Part shown: positions 32,450-41,300 of the stretch, in pieces
Layout of the letters: each line of letters begins with the position of its first letter
Numbering within the stretch: position 1 is the stretch's first letter
Assembly: GCA_963732695.1 (NCBI GenBank)
Contig: CAVTAP010000018.1
Location: 1-64,000, forward strand
DNA length: 64,000 bases
Direction: 5' to 3'
From: CADEDH01 sp963732695
Lineage (GTDB): Bacteria; Actinomycetota; Acidimicrobiia; Acidimicrobiales; SZUA-35
Made by a program: the position numbers and the translations under genes
Notes under the pieces: model-generated
Told to the model about the DNA's origin: nothing
The model's input: only the letters and a program-made list of their open reading frames with translations
Databases searched by the model: none

Positions 32450-35400
32450 ATGGCCGTGGGGATGATCGAGGCGGAGCGCGACGGGAACACGGGCGACCTG
32501 GCGCCCGGGCGGTGGGCCCGGCGGGCCGGAGCGGCGGCTGTGGCCGCAGCCGCCGTCGCGCTGGTGGTGGCCGACCGGCAGGAGCTGCCGGCCGCCTGGC
32601 GGGTGCTGCGCTCGGCCGACCCGGCCTGGGTGGCAGCGGCCGCCGCCTGCGCCACGCTGTGGTACGTCGCCTACGCCCTGGTCCACCGGGGGGCGCAGCG
32701 GGCCGCCGGGTTGACCCCGGCCCCGGCCGCCGAGCTGGTGCCGGTGACGGTGGCCGCCCACTTCCTCAACCTGGTCACGAAGTCGGGGGCCATGGCCGGG
32801 TTGGTGCTGTTCGACCGGCTGGGCCGGCGCCGGGGCCAGGCCCGCGGCGGGGTGGTGGCGGCGTACCTGCTGGCCGGCCTGCTGGGTGAGGTGGCCTTCG
32901 TGGCCGTGCTGGCCGTCGGGCTGGCCCTGGTGGGGATCGACGGGCGGCTCACCGGGGCCGAGGCGGTGGCCGGCGCGGTCTTCACCGCCTACCTCGCCCT
33001 CCGCCTGGCGGTGCTGGCTGGCGCCGTGGGCAGCCGGGACCGGGTCCGGCGCCTGGTGGCCACCCCCTACCGGTGGTGGGCCCGGCTCCTCCGACGGAAT
33101 CAGGCGGGAGCGGCGGCGGCCGAGGCCCGGGCCGACGAGCTGCACGACGCTGTGCTCCTCCTGCGCCGGAGCCCGGGGGCCGCCGCCCCGGCGGCGGTGG
33201 CCGCCGGGGCAGTTGAAGCGGCCGGTGTGGCCCTGCTGTGGACGTCGCTGGCGGCGGTCGGCGCCCCCCACTCCCTGGCCACCGCCGTGGTGGGCTACGC
33301 CATCTCGGTCCTGTTCTCGATCGTCGGCTTCCTGCCCGGCGGGATCGGGTTCGTGGAGGTGTCGCTGGGGGCGGTGCTGGTGTCGACCGGGATCGGAGCC
33401 CCCACGGCGGCCGCCGCCGTGGCCCTGTACCGGCTGTTCGAGCTGTGGCTGCCGGTGGGGCTGGGGGCGGCGGTGGTCCACCGCACCGGCCGACGAACCG
33501 GCTCCGGCCGGGCCGGGCACCGGCGGCCCCGGTCGGATCGCCGGTGGCGGTGGGCGGGGGCGGTCGCGGTGGCGACGGTGGGTGTCACCGACCTCACGCT
33601 GGCGGCGGCCGTGGCCCGCCCCGCCCGGCTCGGCTTCCTCGGCCTCGACGCCGGCCTCAGCCTGGTGGTGGGCGCCCGCTACCTGCTGGTGGTGAGCGGC
33701 CTGGCCGCTCTCCTGGTGGGCCCGGCGATGCGGCGGGGCAAACGCAACGCCTGGTGGCTGGCCCTGGCGGCCACCGTGGCCTCGGTGCCGGGCCACCACC
33801 TGAACGAGGCCGATGCGGTGGGGTTGGTGGTCTCGGCGGCGGCCACGGCCGTGCTGGTGGCCGGCCGGTCGGCCTTCACCGCCCGCAGCGACCCCGCCCT
33901 CGCCCGCCGGGGCCTGCAGACCCTGCTGGCCGGAGGGGCCGCCACCTTCGCCTACGGCACGATCGGTCTCTACCTGCTCGACAGCCAGTTCCGGGCCGCC
34001 ACCACGTTCGTCGAGTCGGCCGAGGAGGCCCTTCGCCTGCTCTTCCTGCTGCCGCTGGCCACGGTGGAGCCCGTCACCCGCCACGGCCGCTGGTTCCTCG
34101 AGTCGGTCCGCTTCGCTGCCCTGGGCGTGGCCATGGTGGGCGCGGCCCAGCTCGTGGCCACCGTCGTCCGCCGGCCCGGTCACCGACCGGAGGACCGGGC
34201 CCAGGTGACGGCGCTGCTGGAGCGGTGGGCCACCACGTCGCTGGCCGGGTTCCAGCTGCTCGACGACAAGAGCTGGTTCCTGGCCACCGACGGTGATGCG
34301 TTCGTCGGCTACAAGGTGGTGGGGACCACGGCCGTGGCCCTGGGCGGCCCGATCGGGAGCCCGGCGTCCCGCCCCCGGGCCCTGGCCGACTGGGTGGCGT
34401 TCTGCCAGGGCAACGGCTGGACGCCGGCGCTCCACCAGGTCACGGCGCACGACAGGGATCTGGCCGCCGGGGCCGGCCTGCGGGCCCTCAAGATCGGGGA
34501 GGAGGCGGTGATCGAGCTGACCGCCTGGGACCTGGCCGACCGCCGGCACAGGCATCTGCGGCAGGCGCTGCGCCGGGTGGAGCGGGCCGGGGCCGAGGTG
34601 GTGGAGCTTCCCACCCCGCTCGACGACGCGACCGTGGCCGAGCTGCGGGCCGTGTCCGACGCCTGGCTGCACAGCGCCGGCCACCGCGAACGGACCTTCA
34701 CCGTCGGCCGCTTCGACCCGGAGGCCCTGCGCAACACCCCGGTGCTGGCCCTGCGGGAGACCGCCGCTCCCCACCGCATCCTGGCTTTCGTGAACGTGCT
34801 GCGGTCGTACCGGGGCACCGACGGCAACTTCGACCTCATGCGGCGCCGGCCCGACGCCCCCAACGGGGCGATGGACGTCCTGTTCGTGGCGCTCATCGAC
34901 CGCTTCCGGGCCGAGGGCCTGACCGGCATGAACCTCGGCCTGGCCCCGTTGTCGGGGCTCGACGGCACCGGTCTGGCCGACCGGGCCCTCCGCCTCCTCT
35001 ACGAGCGGGGCGGCGCCGCCTTCAACTACGAGGGGCTGCGGCGCTACAAGGAGAAGTGGGAGCCCCGCTGGGAGCCCCGCTACGTGCTGTACCGGACCGA
35101 GACCGATCTGCTGGCGGTGGCGGCGGCCATCACCCGGGCCGGTGAGCTGCCCGACCCCCGTTCCCCGCTGGTGCGGGCGGCGGTGGTGGCCCGCCGGTTC
35201 CCCGTCACCGCCGCCGTCACCGCCTTCGTGGTGTGGCTGATGGCGGCCACCGCCGTCGACCCTCGGCTCCACGGCCAGCTCATCCGCCAGTACGGGATCA
35301 GCTGGGGCGACCTGCTGCGCCTGCAGCTGTGGCGGCTGCCGACGTCCCAGCTGCTCCAGACCCGGGCCGGGTGGGTCACCGGCAACCTCCTGCTGCTGGC

Positions 35401-35845
35401 CGCCTTCCTCCCTCTGGCCGAGTGGCGCCTGCGCAGCGCCCGCACGGCGGCGGTGCTGGCGCTGGCCGACTGGGCCTCCACCCTGGCGGTGCTGGTCGGG
35501 CTGCGCCTGGCCGCTGCCCTGGGCGACGCCGGGGCCGCCCATCTGATCGCGGCCCGCGATGCGGGAACGTCGTCGGCCCTCTACGCCGCGGCGGCGGCCA
35601 CGGCGACATCGCTGCCCGCCGGCCGGGCCCGGCTGGCCGCCGGGGGTGGGCTGGCGCTGTGGCTGGGCACCGAGTTGGTGCTGCACCATCGCCTGTTCGA
35701 CGTGCAGCACGCAGCCGCCGCCCTGGCGGCGGTGGCGCTGGGGGTGTGGTGGGACCGTCGGGACCGGGCCCGGGCGGCCGCCGCGGGGGCGGCCGCCGCC
35801 GGTCCCGCTACTTCTTCGAGCCCTTGGCCGATACCAGCTGGGTGA
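32450..35845 (+). CDS. YbhN-like flippase / DUF2156 aminoacyl-PG synthase / rhomboid-like membrane fusion
   Basis: 1131 residues in three parts. (1) Residues ~20-345: a UPF0104/YbhN flippase-like membrane domain (ending VGFLPGGIGFVEVSLGAVLVSTGI), then more membrane segments to ~570. (2) Residues ~590-885: DUF2156 GNAT-fold domain (LDDKSWFLATDGDAFVGYKVVG, MNLGLAPLSGL, GLRRYKEKWEPRWEPRYVLY), as in MprF/LysX lipid aminoacyltransferases. (3) Residues ~900-1115: rhomboid-like membrane domain with DAGTSSALYAAAAA and a late VQHAAAALA, placed like catalytic Ser and His of rhomboids but degenerate. Parts 1 and 2 resemble MprF, which aminoacylates phosphatidylglycerol and flips it. Part 3 is unusual. 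The 3' end overlaps the convergent ferritin-like gene by 38 bases. Confidence 0.85.
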   Translation: MAVGMIEAERDGNTGDLAPGRWARRAGAAAVAAAAVALVVADRQELPAAWRVLRSADPAWVAAAAACATLWYVAYALVHRGAQRAAGLTPAPAAELVPVTVAAHFLNLVTKSGAMAGLVLFDRLGRRRGQARGGVVAAYLLAGLLGEVAFVAVLAVGLALVGIDGRLTGAEAVAGAVFTAYLALRLAVLAGAVGSRDRVRRLVATPYRWWARLLRRNQAGAAAAEARADELHDAVLLLRRSPGAAAPAAVAAGAVEAAGVALLWTSLAAVGAPHSLATAVVGYAISVLFSIVGFLPGGIGFVEVSLGAVLVSTGIGAPTAAAAVALYRLFELWLPVGLGAAVVHRTGRRTGSGRAGHRRPRSDRRWRWAGAVAVATVGVTDLTLAAAVARPARLGFLGLDAGLSLVVGARYLLVVSGLAALLVGPAMRRGKRNAWWLALAATVASVPGHHLNEADAVGLVVSAAATAVLVAGRSAFTARSDPALARRGLQTLLAGGAATFAYGTIGLYLLDSQFRAATTFVESAEEALRLLFLLPLATVEPVTRHGRWFLESVRFAALGVAMVGAAQLVATVVRRPGHRPEDRAQVTALLERWATTSLAGFQLLDDKSWFLATDGDAFVGYKVVGTTAVALGGPIGSPASRPRALADWVAFCQGNGWTPALHQVTAHDRDLAAGAGLRALKIGEEAVIELTAWDLADRRHRHLRQALRRVERAGAEVVELPTPLDDATVAELRAVSDAWLHSAGHRERTFTVGRFDPEALRNTPVLALRETAAPHRILAFVNVLRSYRGTDGNFDLMRRRPDAPNGAMDVLFVALIDRFRAEGLTGMNLGLAPLSGLDGTGLADRALRLLYERGGAAFNYEGLRRYKEKWEPRWEPRYVLYRTETDLLAVAAAITRAGELPDPRSPLVRAAVVARRFPVTAAVTAFVVWLMAATAVDPRLHGQLIRQYGISWGDLLRLQLWRLPTSQLLQTRAGWVTGNLLLLAAFLPLAEWRLRSARTAAVLALADWASTLAVLVGLRLAAALGDAGAAHLIAARDAGTSSALYAAAAATATSLPAGRARLAAGGGLALWLGTELVLHHRLFDVQHAAAALAAVALGVWWDRRDRARAAAAGAAAAGPATSSSPWPIPAG

Positions 35846-36383
35846 GGAGGGTCTCGATGTGATCGAGCCGGTCGCCCAGGGCAGCCACCGCCGCCCCGTC
35901 GGCTGCGCCGCTGCCATTGGTGGAGGCCGTGCCGTCGCCCTCGGCGCACAGAGCCGAGTAGCAGCCGTTCAGCAACCGGCCCGAGTCGCGCTCCTCGGCG
36001 ATGTAGCGGCCGAGGAGGGCACCGGTCTGGATGTCGATCGATACGTCGTTGAACATGGTGGAGAAGATGTCGCCCTGCTCCACCCCCCGGCCCACCTGGA
36101 GGCGCTCGAACTTCTCCCGGTCGCTCAGCTCGGTGGACGACGCGATCGACATCTTCTCGTCGAGCTTGGGGTCGGAACGGGGCTGGAGCTCGAACCCCAG
36201 CTCGCACATCCGCTTGGCGAAGGCCTTGGCGTGCTCGCCCTCCCGGAGGGCGACGGTGGCGATCACCTGGCGGACGTCGTCGCGCGAGGTGGTGGAGGCC
36301 CAGGCGCCGAGATAGCACTCGGCGTCACCCTCGGCGTTGGCGATGGCATTCATAAGGCCAAGGTACGTCGGCTTGTCGGTCAT
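35808..36383 (-). CDS. Ferritin/rubrerythrin-like domain protein
   Basis: 191 residues from ATG 36383. Helical bundle with NAIANAEGDAECYLGAWASTT, LREGEHAKAFAKRMCELG and RYIAEERDSGRLLNGCYSAL: the Glu and Glu-x2-His spacing (EGEHA) is typical of ferritin-like diiron proteins, though not every ligand is clear. The C terminus is a Gly/Ala-rich linker and a short coiled coil (LGDRLDHIETLLTQLV). It may bind iron or act in redox defence. It ends inside the convergent flippase/synthase gene. Confidence 0.7.
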   Translation of the reverse strand: MTDKPTYLGLMNAIANAEGDAECYLGAWASTTSRDDVRQVIATVALREGEHAKAFAKRMCELGFELQPRSDPKLDEKMSIASSTELSDREKFERLQVGRGVEQGDIFSTMFNDVSIDIQTGALLGRYIAEERDSGRLLNGCYSALCAEGDGTASTNGSGAADGAAVAALGDRLDHIETLLTQLVSAKGSKK

Positions 36384-36397
36384 GGTGACAGTCTTGT

Positions 36398-36415
36398 CCG
36401 GGCAGCGACGCCCGG
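36398..36415. terminator. Hairpin between DUF72 gene and ferritin-like gene
   Basis: CCGGGC-agcgac-GCCCGG, six-base arms, 36 bases past the DUF72 stop and 15 bases before the ferritin-like ATG on the same strand. Confidence 0.4.
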
Positions 36416-36450
36416 CAACGCCTGCGACCAGATTCCGGAACCGGCGACGC

Positions 36451-37332
36451 TCAGAACAGGGTGGCCGGGGCGGGTCGGCGGGGTTCGGGGAGGGGAGCGA
36501 GGCCCGGCACCAGGCCCGCCACCTCCTGGTGGAAACGACGGGCCAGCGGCAGGGCGTCGGTGTTGTCGGGGGTGTGGACGAAGAAGAGGGGCCGCCGGCC
36601 TTCGGCCAGCCATCCCGCCACCACGGCCAGCCAGGGCCGCCACCCGCGGGCGGTGGCCTCGGGATCGTCGCGGCCGATGTAGCGGACGACCGGGCGGTCG
36701 GTGAGTGCTTCGGTGCGCCGGGGGACCCGGGGCTTGGACGTCCACGCTTCCCGCTCGGCCTGGTCGGTGGGCGGGGTGGCGAACAGGGTGACCGTGTCGA
36801 ACCCCACCCACTCGGCGTCGTGGCGGGCCAGCACCCGCTCCAGGGCCCGGGCCACGGCCGGCCGGTGGAAGAAGTCGGGGTGGCGGACCTCCACCGCCCA
36901 CCGGTGGCTGGCCGGGGCCTCGGCCAGGAAGCGGGACAGATCGCCGAGCTGGGGCGGGCCGAAGGACGCCGGCAGCTGCACGGTGACCGGGTCGGCCCGC
37001 TCGCCCAGGGGGGCCAGCAACCGGCAGAAGGCCGCCGTTTCGTCGGTGGCCTCCCGGAGCCGCCGGTCATGGGTGACGGTGCGGGGCAGCTTGAAGGCGA
37101 AACGGAACCCGGGCGGGGCCTGCTCGGCCCACGAGGCCACGGTGGCCGCCGCCGGCGCCCCGTAGAAGGTGGTGTTGCCCTCCACTGCGTTGCACCAGGT
37201 GGCGTAGGCCGCCAGTTGGTCGTTCCGGCCCAGACCGTCGGGCAGGTGACGGCCCCACCAGGGCTTGTGGGCCCACATCGGGCAGCCGACGTGGAGCTCG
37301 GGAATGACGGCCAGGGGACGGTTTCTGCTCAC
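36451..37332 (-). CDS. DUF72 family protein
   Basis: 293 residues from GTG 37332. Family marks: HVGCPMWAHKPWWG near the N terminus, YATWCNAVEGNTTFYG, FRFAFKLPRTVTHDRRL, VQLPASFGP, WAVEVRHPDFF and VRYIGRD. DUF72 is a TIM-barrel fold of unknown reaction. An open frame extends 30 codons upstream to GTG 37422, encoding the repeat TASGSPSAN/SASGSPSAN; it reads through two tandem 27-base repeats and is probably leader DNA rather than protein, although the GTG sits right at the stop of the upstream gene. Confidence 0.8.
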   Translation of the reverse strand: MSRNRPLAVIPELHVGCPMWAHKPWWGRHLPDGLGRNDQLAAYATWCNAVEGNTTFYGAPAAATVASWAEQAPPGFRFAFKLPRTVTHDRRLREATDETAAFCRLLAPLGERADPVTVQLPASFGPPQLGDLSRFLAEAPASHRWAVEVRHPDFFHRPAVARALERVLARHDAEWVGFDTVTLFATPPTDQAEREAWTSKPRVPRRTEALTDRPVVRYIGRDDPEATARGWRPWLAVVAGWLAEGRRPLFFVHTPDNTDALPLARRFHQEVAGLVPGLAPLPEPRRPAPATLF

Positions 37333-37339
37333 CCCAGCG

Positions 37340-37420
37340 TTCGCCGAAGGCGAACCCGAGGCGGAGTTCGCCGAAGGCGAACCCGAGGCGGTGTCCGCCG
37401 GGGACGAACCTGAAGGGCGC
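37340..37420. repeat. 27-base tandem repeat of short GAA-loop hairpins
   Basis: Two nearly identical 27-base units (37340-37366 and 37367-37393) and a degenerate third (37394-37420). Each of the first two contains TTCGCC-gaa-GGCGAA, a perfect stem closed by C-GAA-G. Lies between the DUF72 gene and its upstream neighbour, possibly in the DUF72 reading frame. Confidence 0.6.
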
Positions 37421-37422
37421 AC

Positions 37423-37875
37423 TCAGTCCCGGCCCAGGGCGCCCCAGGAGCCGGTGACCACCGGGGTGGTGGCCTCGGCCACCACGTGGCCGGCGTAGGT
37501 GAGGCGCACCTCGGCGGCGATGTGGTCGACCCACTCGGCGATCGGCACCGTGGAGCCACCCTGGTCGGTGTCCCACCAGTCCTGGGCCACGTCGAGGTCG
37601 GTGCGGTGCACGGCCCGCTCGGCCCGCCGGTGCTGACGGCCCTCGGCCGTCACGAACGAGCCCTCCACCTCCACCACCGGGGCGGACCGGGGCGTCACGT
37701 GGGCGTCGTGCTCGTCGATCGCCCGCACCACGACGTGCTCCGCCACCCGCTGGCCGATCGCAGGGTCGAAGGGGGCGCAGGCCACCACGAACTCCACCCG
37801 CAGGAGGCGCAGGCCGGGGCTGCCGGGCACGGGAACGACGGTGAGCACGGGATCGTGGATGGTGGGCACGGCCAA
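37423..37875 (-). CDS. Hypothetical protein, 150 residues
   Basis: No motif recognised. The protein is soluble, rich in Val, and reads as a beta-rich fold (VVEVEGSFVTAEGRQHRRAERAV, HIAAEVRLTYAGHVV). It starts MAVPTIHDPVLTVVPVPG. The stop TGA at 37425-37423 directly abuts a GTG that could extend the DUF72 gene. Confidence rests on codon pattern and tight packing rather than homology. Confidence 0.55.
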   Translation of the reverse strand: MAVPTIHDPVLTVVPVPGSPGLRLLRVEFVVACAPFDPAIGQRVAEHVVVRAIDEHDAHVTPRSAPVVEVEGSFVTAEGRQHRRAERAVHRTDLDVAQDWWDTDQGGSTVPIAEWVDHIAAEVRLTYAGHVVAEATTPVVTGSWGALGRD

Positions 37876-37926
37876 GACGATGCCACGAAATCGATCGGTC
37901 CGGCACTCCAGGTTTGAGGTGCTCCC

Positions 37927-38313
37927 GTGCCGGGTACAGGGCGTCGGGAATTCTGGAAGGTCGAGCTTTCGGATGTGGCGATGAACGGGGAGCCGGTGAG
38001 GGTGCTGACGGCGCTACGGGGACCGGTGGCCCGGGTCGGCGTGGTCGGCGAGATCGACGACGCAACCGTCGATCGGCTGATCGACGCCCTCGACGGGCTG
38101 TGCCAGCCACCGCTCGAGCGGGTGGAGCTCGACCTGTCGGCGGTCGGCTACCTGGGTTCGGCCGGGGTGCGGGCCCTGGCTCAGGCGGCGGACAACCCGG
38201 CCGGGGTGCCGGTACAGGTGGTGGGGGCGTCCGACATCGTGCGACGGGTCCTGGCTCTGACCGGGGTCGACCGGCTGCTGGCGCCCGGGCCGTCGGCGTC
38301 GGGATCCCGGTGA
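37927..38313 (+). CDS. STAS-domain anti-sigma factor antagonist-like protein
   Basis: 128 residues from GTG 37927; ATG 37981 is an alternative and would give a 110-residue protein. STAS fold: ARVGVVGEIDDATVDRLIDAL, then LERVELDLSAVGYLGSAGVRALAQAA, in which the Ser of YLGSAGV is the usual phosphorylation site, and IVRRVLALTGVDRLL. It precedes a giant protein that has both a SpoIIE phosphatase and an RsbW-like ATPase domain (34-base gap), so a phosphorylation switch on this Ser is the natural model. Confidence 0.85.
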   Translation: MPGTGRREFWKVELSDVAMNGEPVRVLTALRGPVARVGVVGEIDDATVDRLIDALDGLCQPPLERVELDLSAVGYLGSAGVRALAQAADNPAGVPVQVVGASDIVRRVLALTGVDRLLAPGPSASGSR

Positions 38314-38347
38314 CCCGGCCACGCCTGATGCTGCTCCCGGGAACCCG

Positions 38348-41300
38348 ATGACCTGGCCGGCGGTGGTCGAGGCGGGGGGAGAGCTGGGTCGCGATCTGGA
38401 CCGGGTCGACTGGTCGGCCACGCCGCTCGGCCCGCCCGAGACCTGGCCCGACAGCCTGCTCAACGTGCTGCGGGTGGTGGTGTCGTCCCGCTTCGCCATG
38501 TGGATGGCCTGGGGACCCGAGCTCACCTTCTTCTGCAACGACGCCTACCGGCGCGACACGCTCGGCACCAAGTACCCGTGGGCCCTGGGGCGGCCGGCGT
38601 CGGAGGTCTGGGGTGAGATCTGGGACGATGTCGGCCCCCGGATCGCCTCGGTTCTGAGCACCGGGGTGGCCACCTGGGACGAGTCGCTCCGGCTGTTCCT
38701 GGAACGCAGCGGCTACCGGGAGGAGACGTACCACACGTTCTCCTACAGCCCGCTGGCCGACGAGAGCAGCGCCACGGTGGGGCTGCTGTGCGTGGTGGCC
38801 GAGGAGACCGACCGGGTGATCGCCGAGCGGCGCCTGCGCACCCTGCGGGATGTGGCCGCCGACCTGGCCGAGGCCGCCACCGAGGACGACGTCTACCAGC
38901 GCCTGGCCGCCACCCTCGACCGCGACCGGGCCGACCTGCCCTTCACCCTCACCTACCTGTTCGACGGCGACGACGGCGGCGGGCCGGGGGCGAGGCTGGT
39001 GGCCAGCACCGGGTTGTCGGCCCGGCAAATGGGGGAGCTGGCGGCCGAGGCGGCCGGTAGGGGACCGGGGTGGCCGGTGCCCACGCCGGGCGGCGGGCCC
39101 CTGGCGGTGGCGGTCGACCGGTTCCCCCCGGTGCTGCGCCACCTGCTGCCCGAGCTGGGGGAGGCGGTGCCGGGGCGGGCCGTGGTGGTGCCGTTGCGGG
39201 CCCGACCCGAGGTCCGGCCCATCGGGCTCCTGGTGGCCGGGCTCACGCCGTTCCGGCCGCTCGACGACGACATCCTGTCGTTCGTCGGCCTCCTCACCGA
39301 CCAGGTCGACGCCGCCGTCACCACCGTGCGGACCCTCGAGTCGGCCCGTCAGCGGGTGGAGGCGCTGGCCGAGCTGGACCGGGTGAAGAGCCAGTTCTTC
39401 GCCAACGTCAGCCACGAGCTGCGGACCCCGCTCACCCTCATCCTGGGGCCGCTGGAACGGATACAGGGCACGGTCACCGCCGCGTTGCCGGCGTTGGCCC
39501 CCGACGTGGAGACGATGCACGGCAACGCCCTGCGGCTGAGCAAGCTGGTCACCGACGTGCTCGACTTCTCCCGCCTCCAGGCCGGCCGCCTGCTGCCGGC
39601 CCGGGAGCCGGTGGATCTCGCCGTCGTCACCCGGGAGCTGGCCGAGATGTTCCGCTCGGCCATCGAGCACGCCGGCCTGCGCTACGTCGTGTCCTGCGAC
39701 GACGTGGGGCTGGTGACGCTGGACGCCTCCATGTGGGAGCGGATCGTGCTCAACCTGTTGTCGAACGCCTTGAAGTTCACGTTCGAGGGCGAGATCTGCG
39801 TGCATCTGACGGGCGACGGCACCACGGTACGGCTGGCCGTGCAGGACACGGGGGCCGGTATCCCCGCCCACGAGCTCCCCCGCCTGTTCGAACGGTTCCA
39901 CCGGGTGGAACGGAGTCGGGCCCGCTCCAGCGAAGGCAGCGGGATCGGGCTGGCCCTGGTGTCCGAGCTGGTGGGCCTGCACGACGGCCGGGTGGAGGCC
40001 GACAGCCAGCTCGGCATCGGCACGACCTTCACCGTCACCCTGCCGGTGGTGGCGGTCCCGTCTCTGGCGATCGCGGCCATCCCGGCGCCGGCGCGGACGG
40101 GCTCGGGGATCACCCCCGCCGCCTTCCTGGCCGAGGCGGCCCGGTGGACGGCGAGTGACGGGGTGGGGCCCGACCCCGAGCTGGTGGCTCTGGCGCCGGC
40201 CGGGCCGGAGACCCCGGAGGTGGCCGGAGTCGAGGGCACGATCCTGGTGGTCGACGACAACGCCGACATGCGGGCCTACCTGGGCCGCCTTCTGGCCCCC
40301 CGTTTCGCCGTGCACACCGCGGTGGACGGGGGCGACGCCTTCGACCAGATCCAGGCCCGCCGCCCGGACCTGGTGGTCTCCGACGTGATGATGCCCAACG
40401 TCGACGGGGTGGAGCTCGTGCGCCGCATCCGCGACGAGCCGGAGCTGGCCGATCTCCCCGTGATCCTGCTCACGGCGGCGGCCAGCACCGAGGCGGCAGC
40501 CGAGGGGTTCGACGTGGGGGCCGACGACTACCTGGTGAAGCCGTTCACGGCCGAGAACCTCCTCCTGCGGGTGACGGCCCGGATCACCGCCGGCCATGAC
40601 CGCCGGCGCCGGATGGCGTTGGGCGACCTGCGGGGGGCGCTGGGTTCGGCCACCACGGCCGCTGAGGTGCTGGCGGCGGCCGACTCGTTCCTGCAGGGCC
40701 AGCTGGGCGCCGACATCACCGGCTTGGCCCTGGTCGAGGAGCGCACGGGCACCGTGCGTCTGTGGCACCGGCCCGGGCTGCGGGCCGGGGTGGGGGAGCG
40801 GTACCGGTCGGGAACGATCGCCACGCCCGCCCCCGCCTTCGACGCCATTCGGACCGGCGCGGCGGTGCTGGTGGCCGACCGGAAGACGATGACCGAACGG
40901 TTCCCCGACGTCCGGGCCGACATGGCGGCGGCCGGGATCCAGGCCGCGGCGGTGCTCCCCCTGCGCACGGCCACCGATGTGGTGCGGGGCAGCCTGGCCG
41001 CCTACTGGTCGGCGCCCCGGGTGCTCACCGAGCACGAGACGGGCCTGCTGACCGACGCCGCCGGGGTGGTGGCCGAGGCCGTCGACCGCATCGCCGTCAA
41101 CGACCAGGAGCACCGGTTCCTGATCGAGTTCCAGGAGCGGCTGCTGGAGATCGACCACCGGTCAACCGAGGCGGTGGTGACCGTGCTCTACCAGCCGGCC
41201 CGCAACTCGCTGGTGGGGGGCGACTGGTACGACGTGATCACGCTGGCCGACGGGTCGGTGGGGATCACGATCGGCGACGTGGTGGGCAGTGGCCTGCCCG

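Noticed and set aside
32402..35917. Open frame of 1171 codons on the minus strand
   Set aside because: Shadow of the flippase/synthase/rhomboid-like gene; low-complexity Gly/Arg/His sequence without motifs.
37340..37420. Tandem repeat as a CRISPR-like array
   Set aside because: The units are directly adjacent without spacers and vary in sequence.
37067..41158. Open frame of 1363 codons on the minus strand
   Set aside because: Arg/Gly/His/Pro-rich composition and complementary phase to the giant hybrid kinase and its STAS neighbour; a shadow of high-GC coding DNA.
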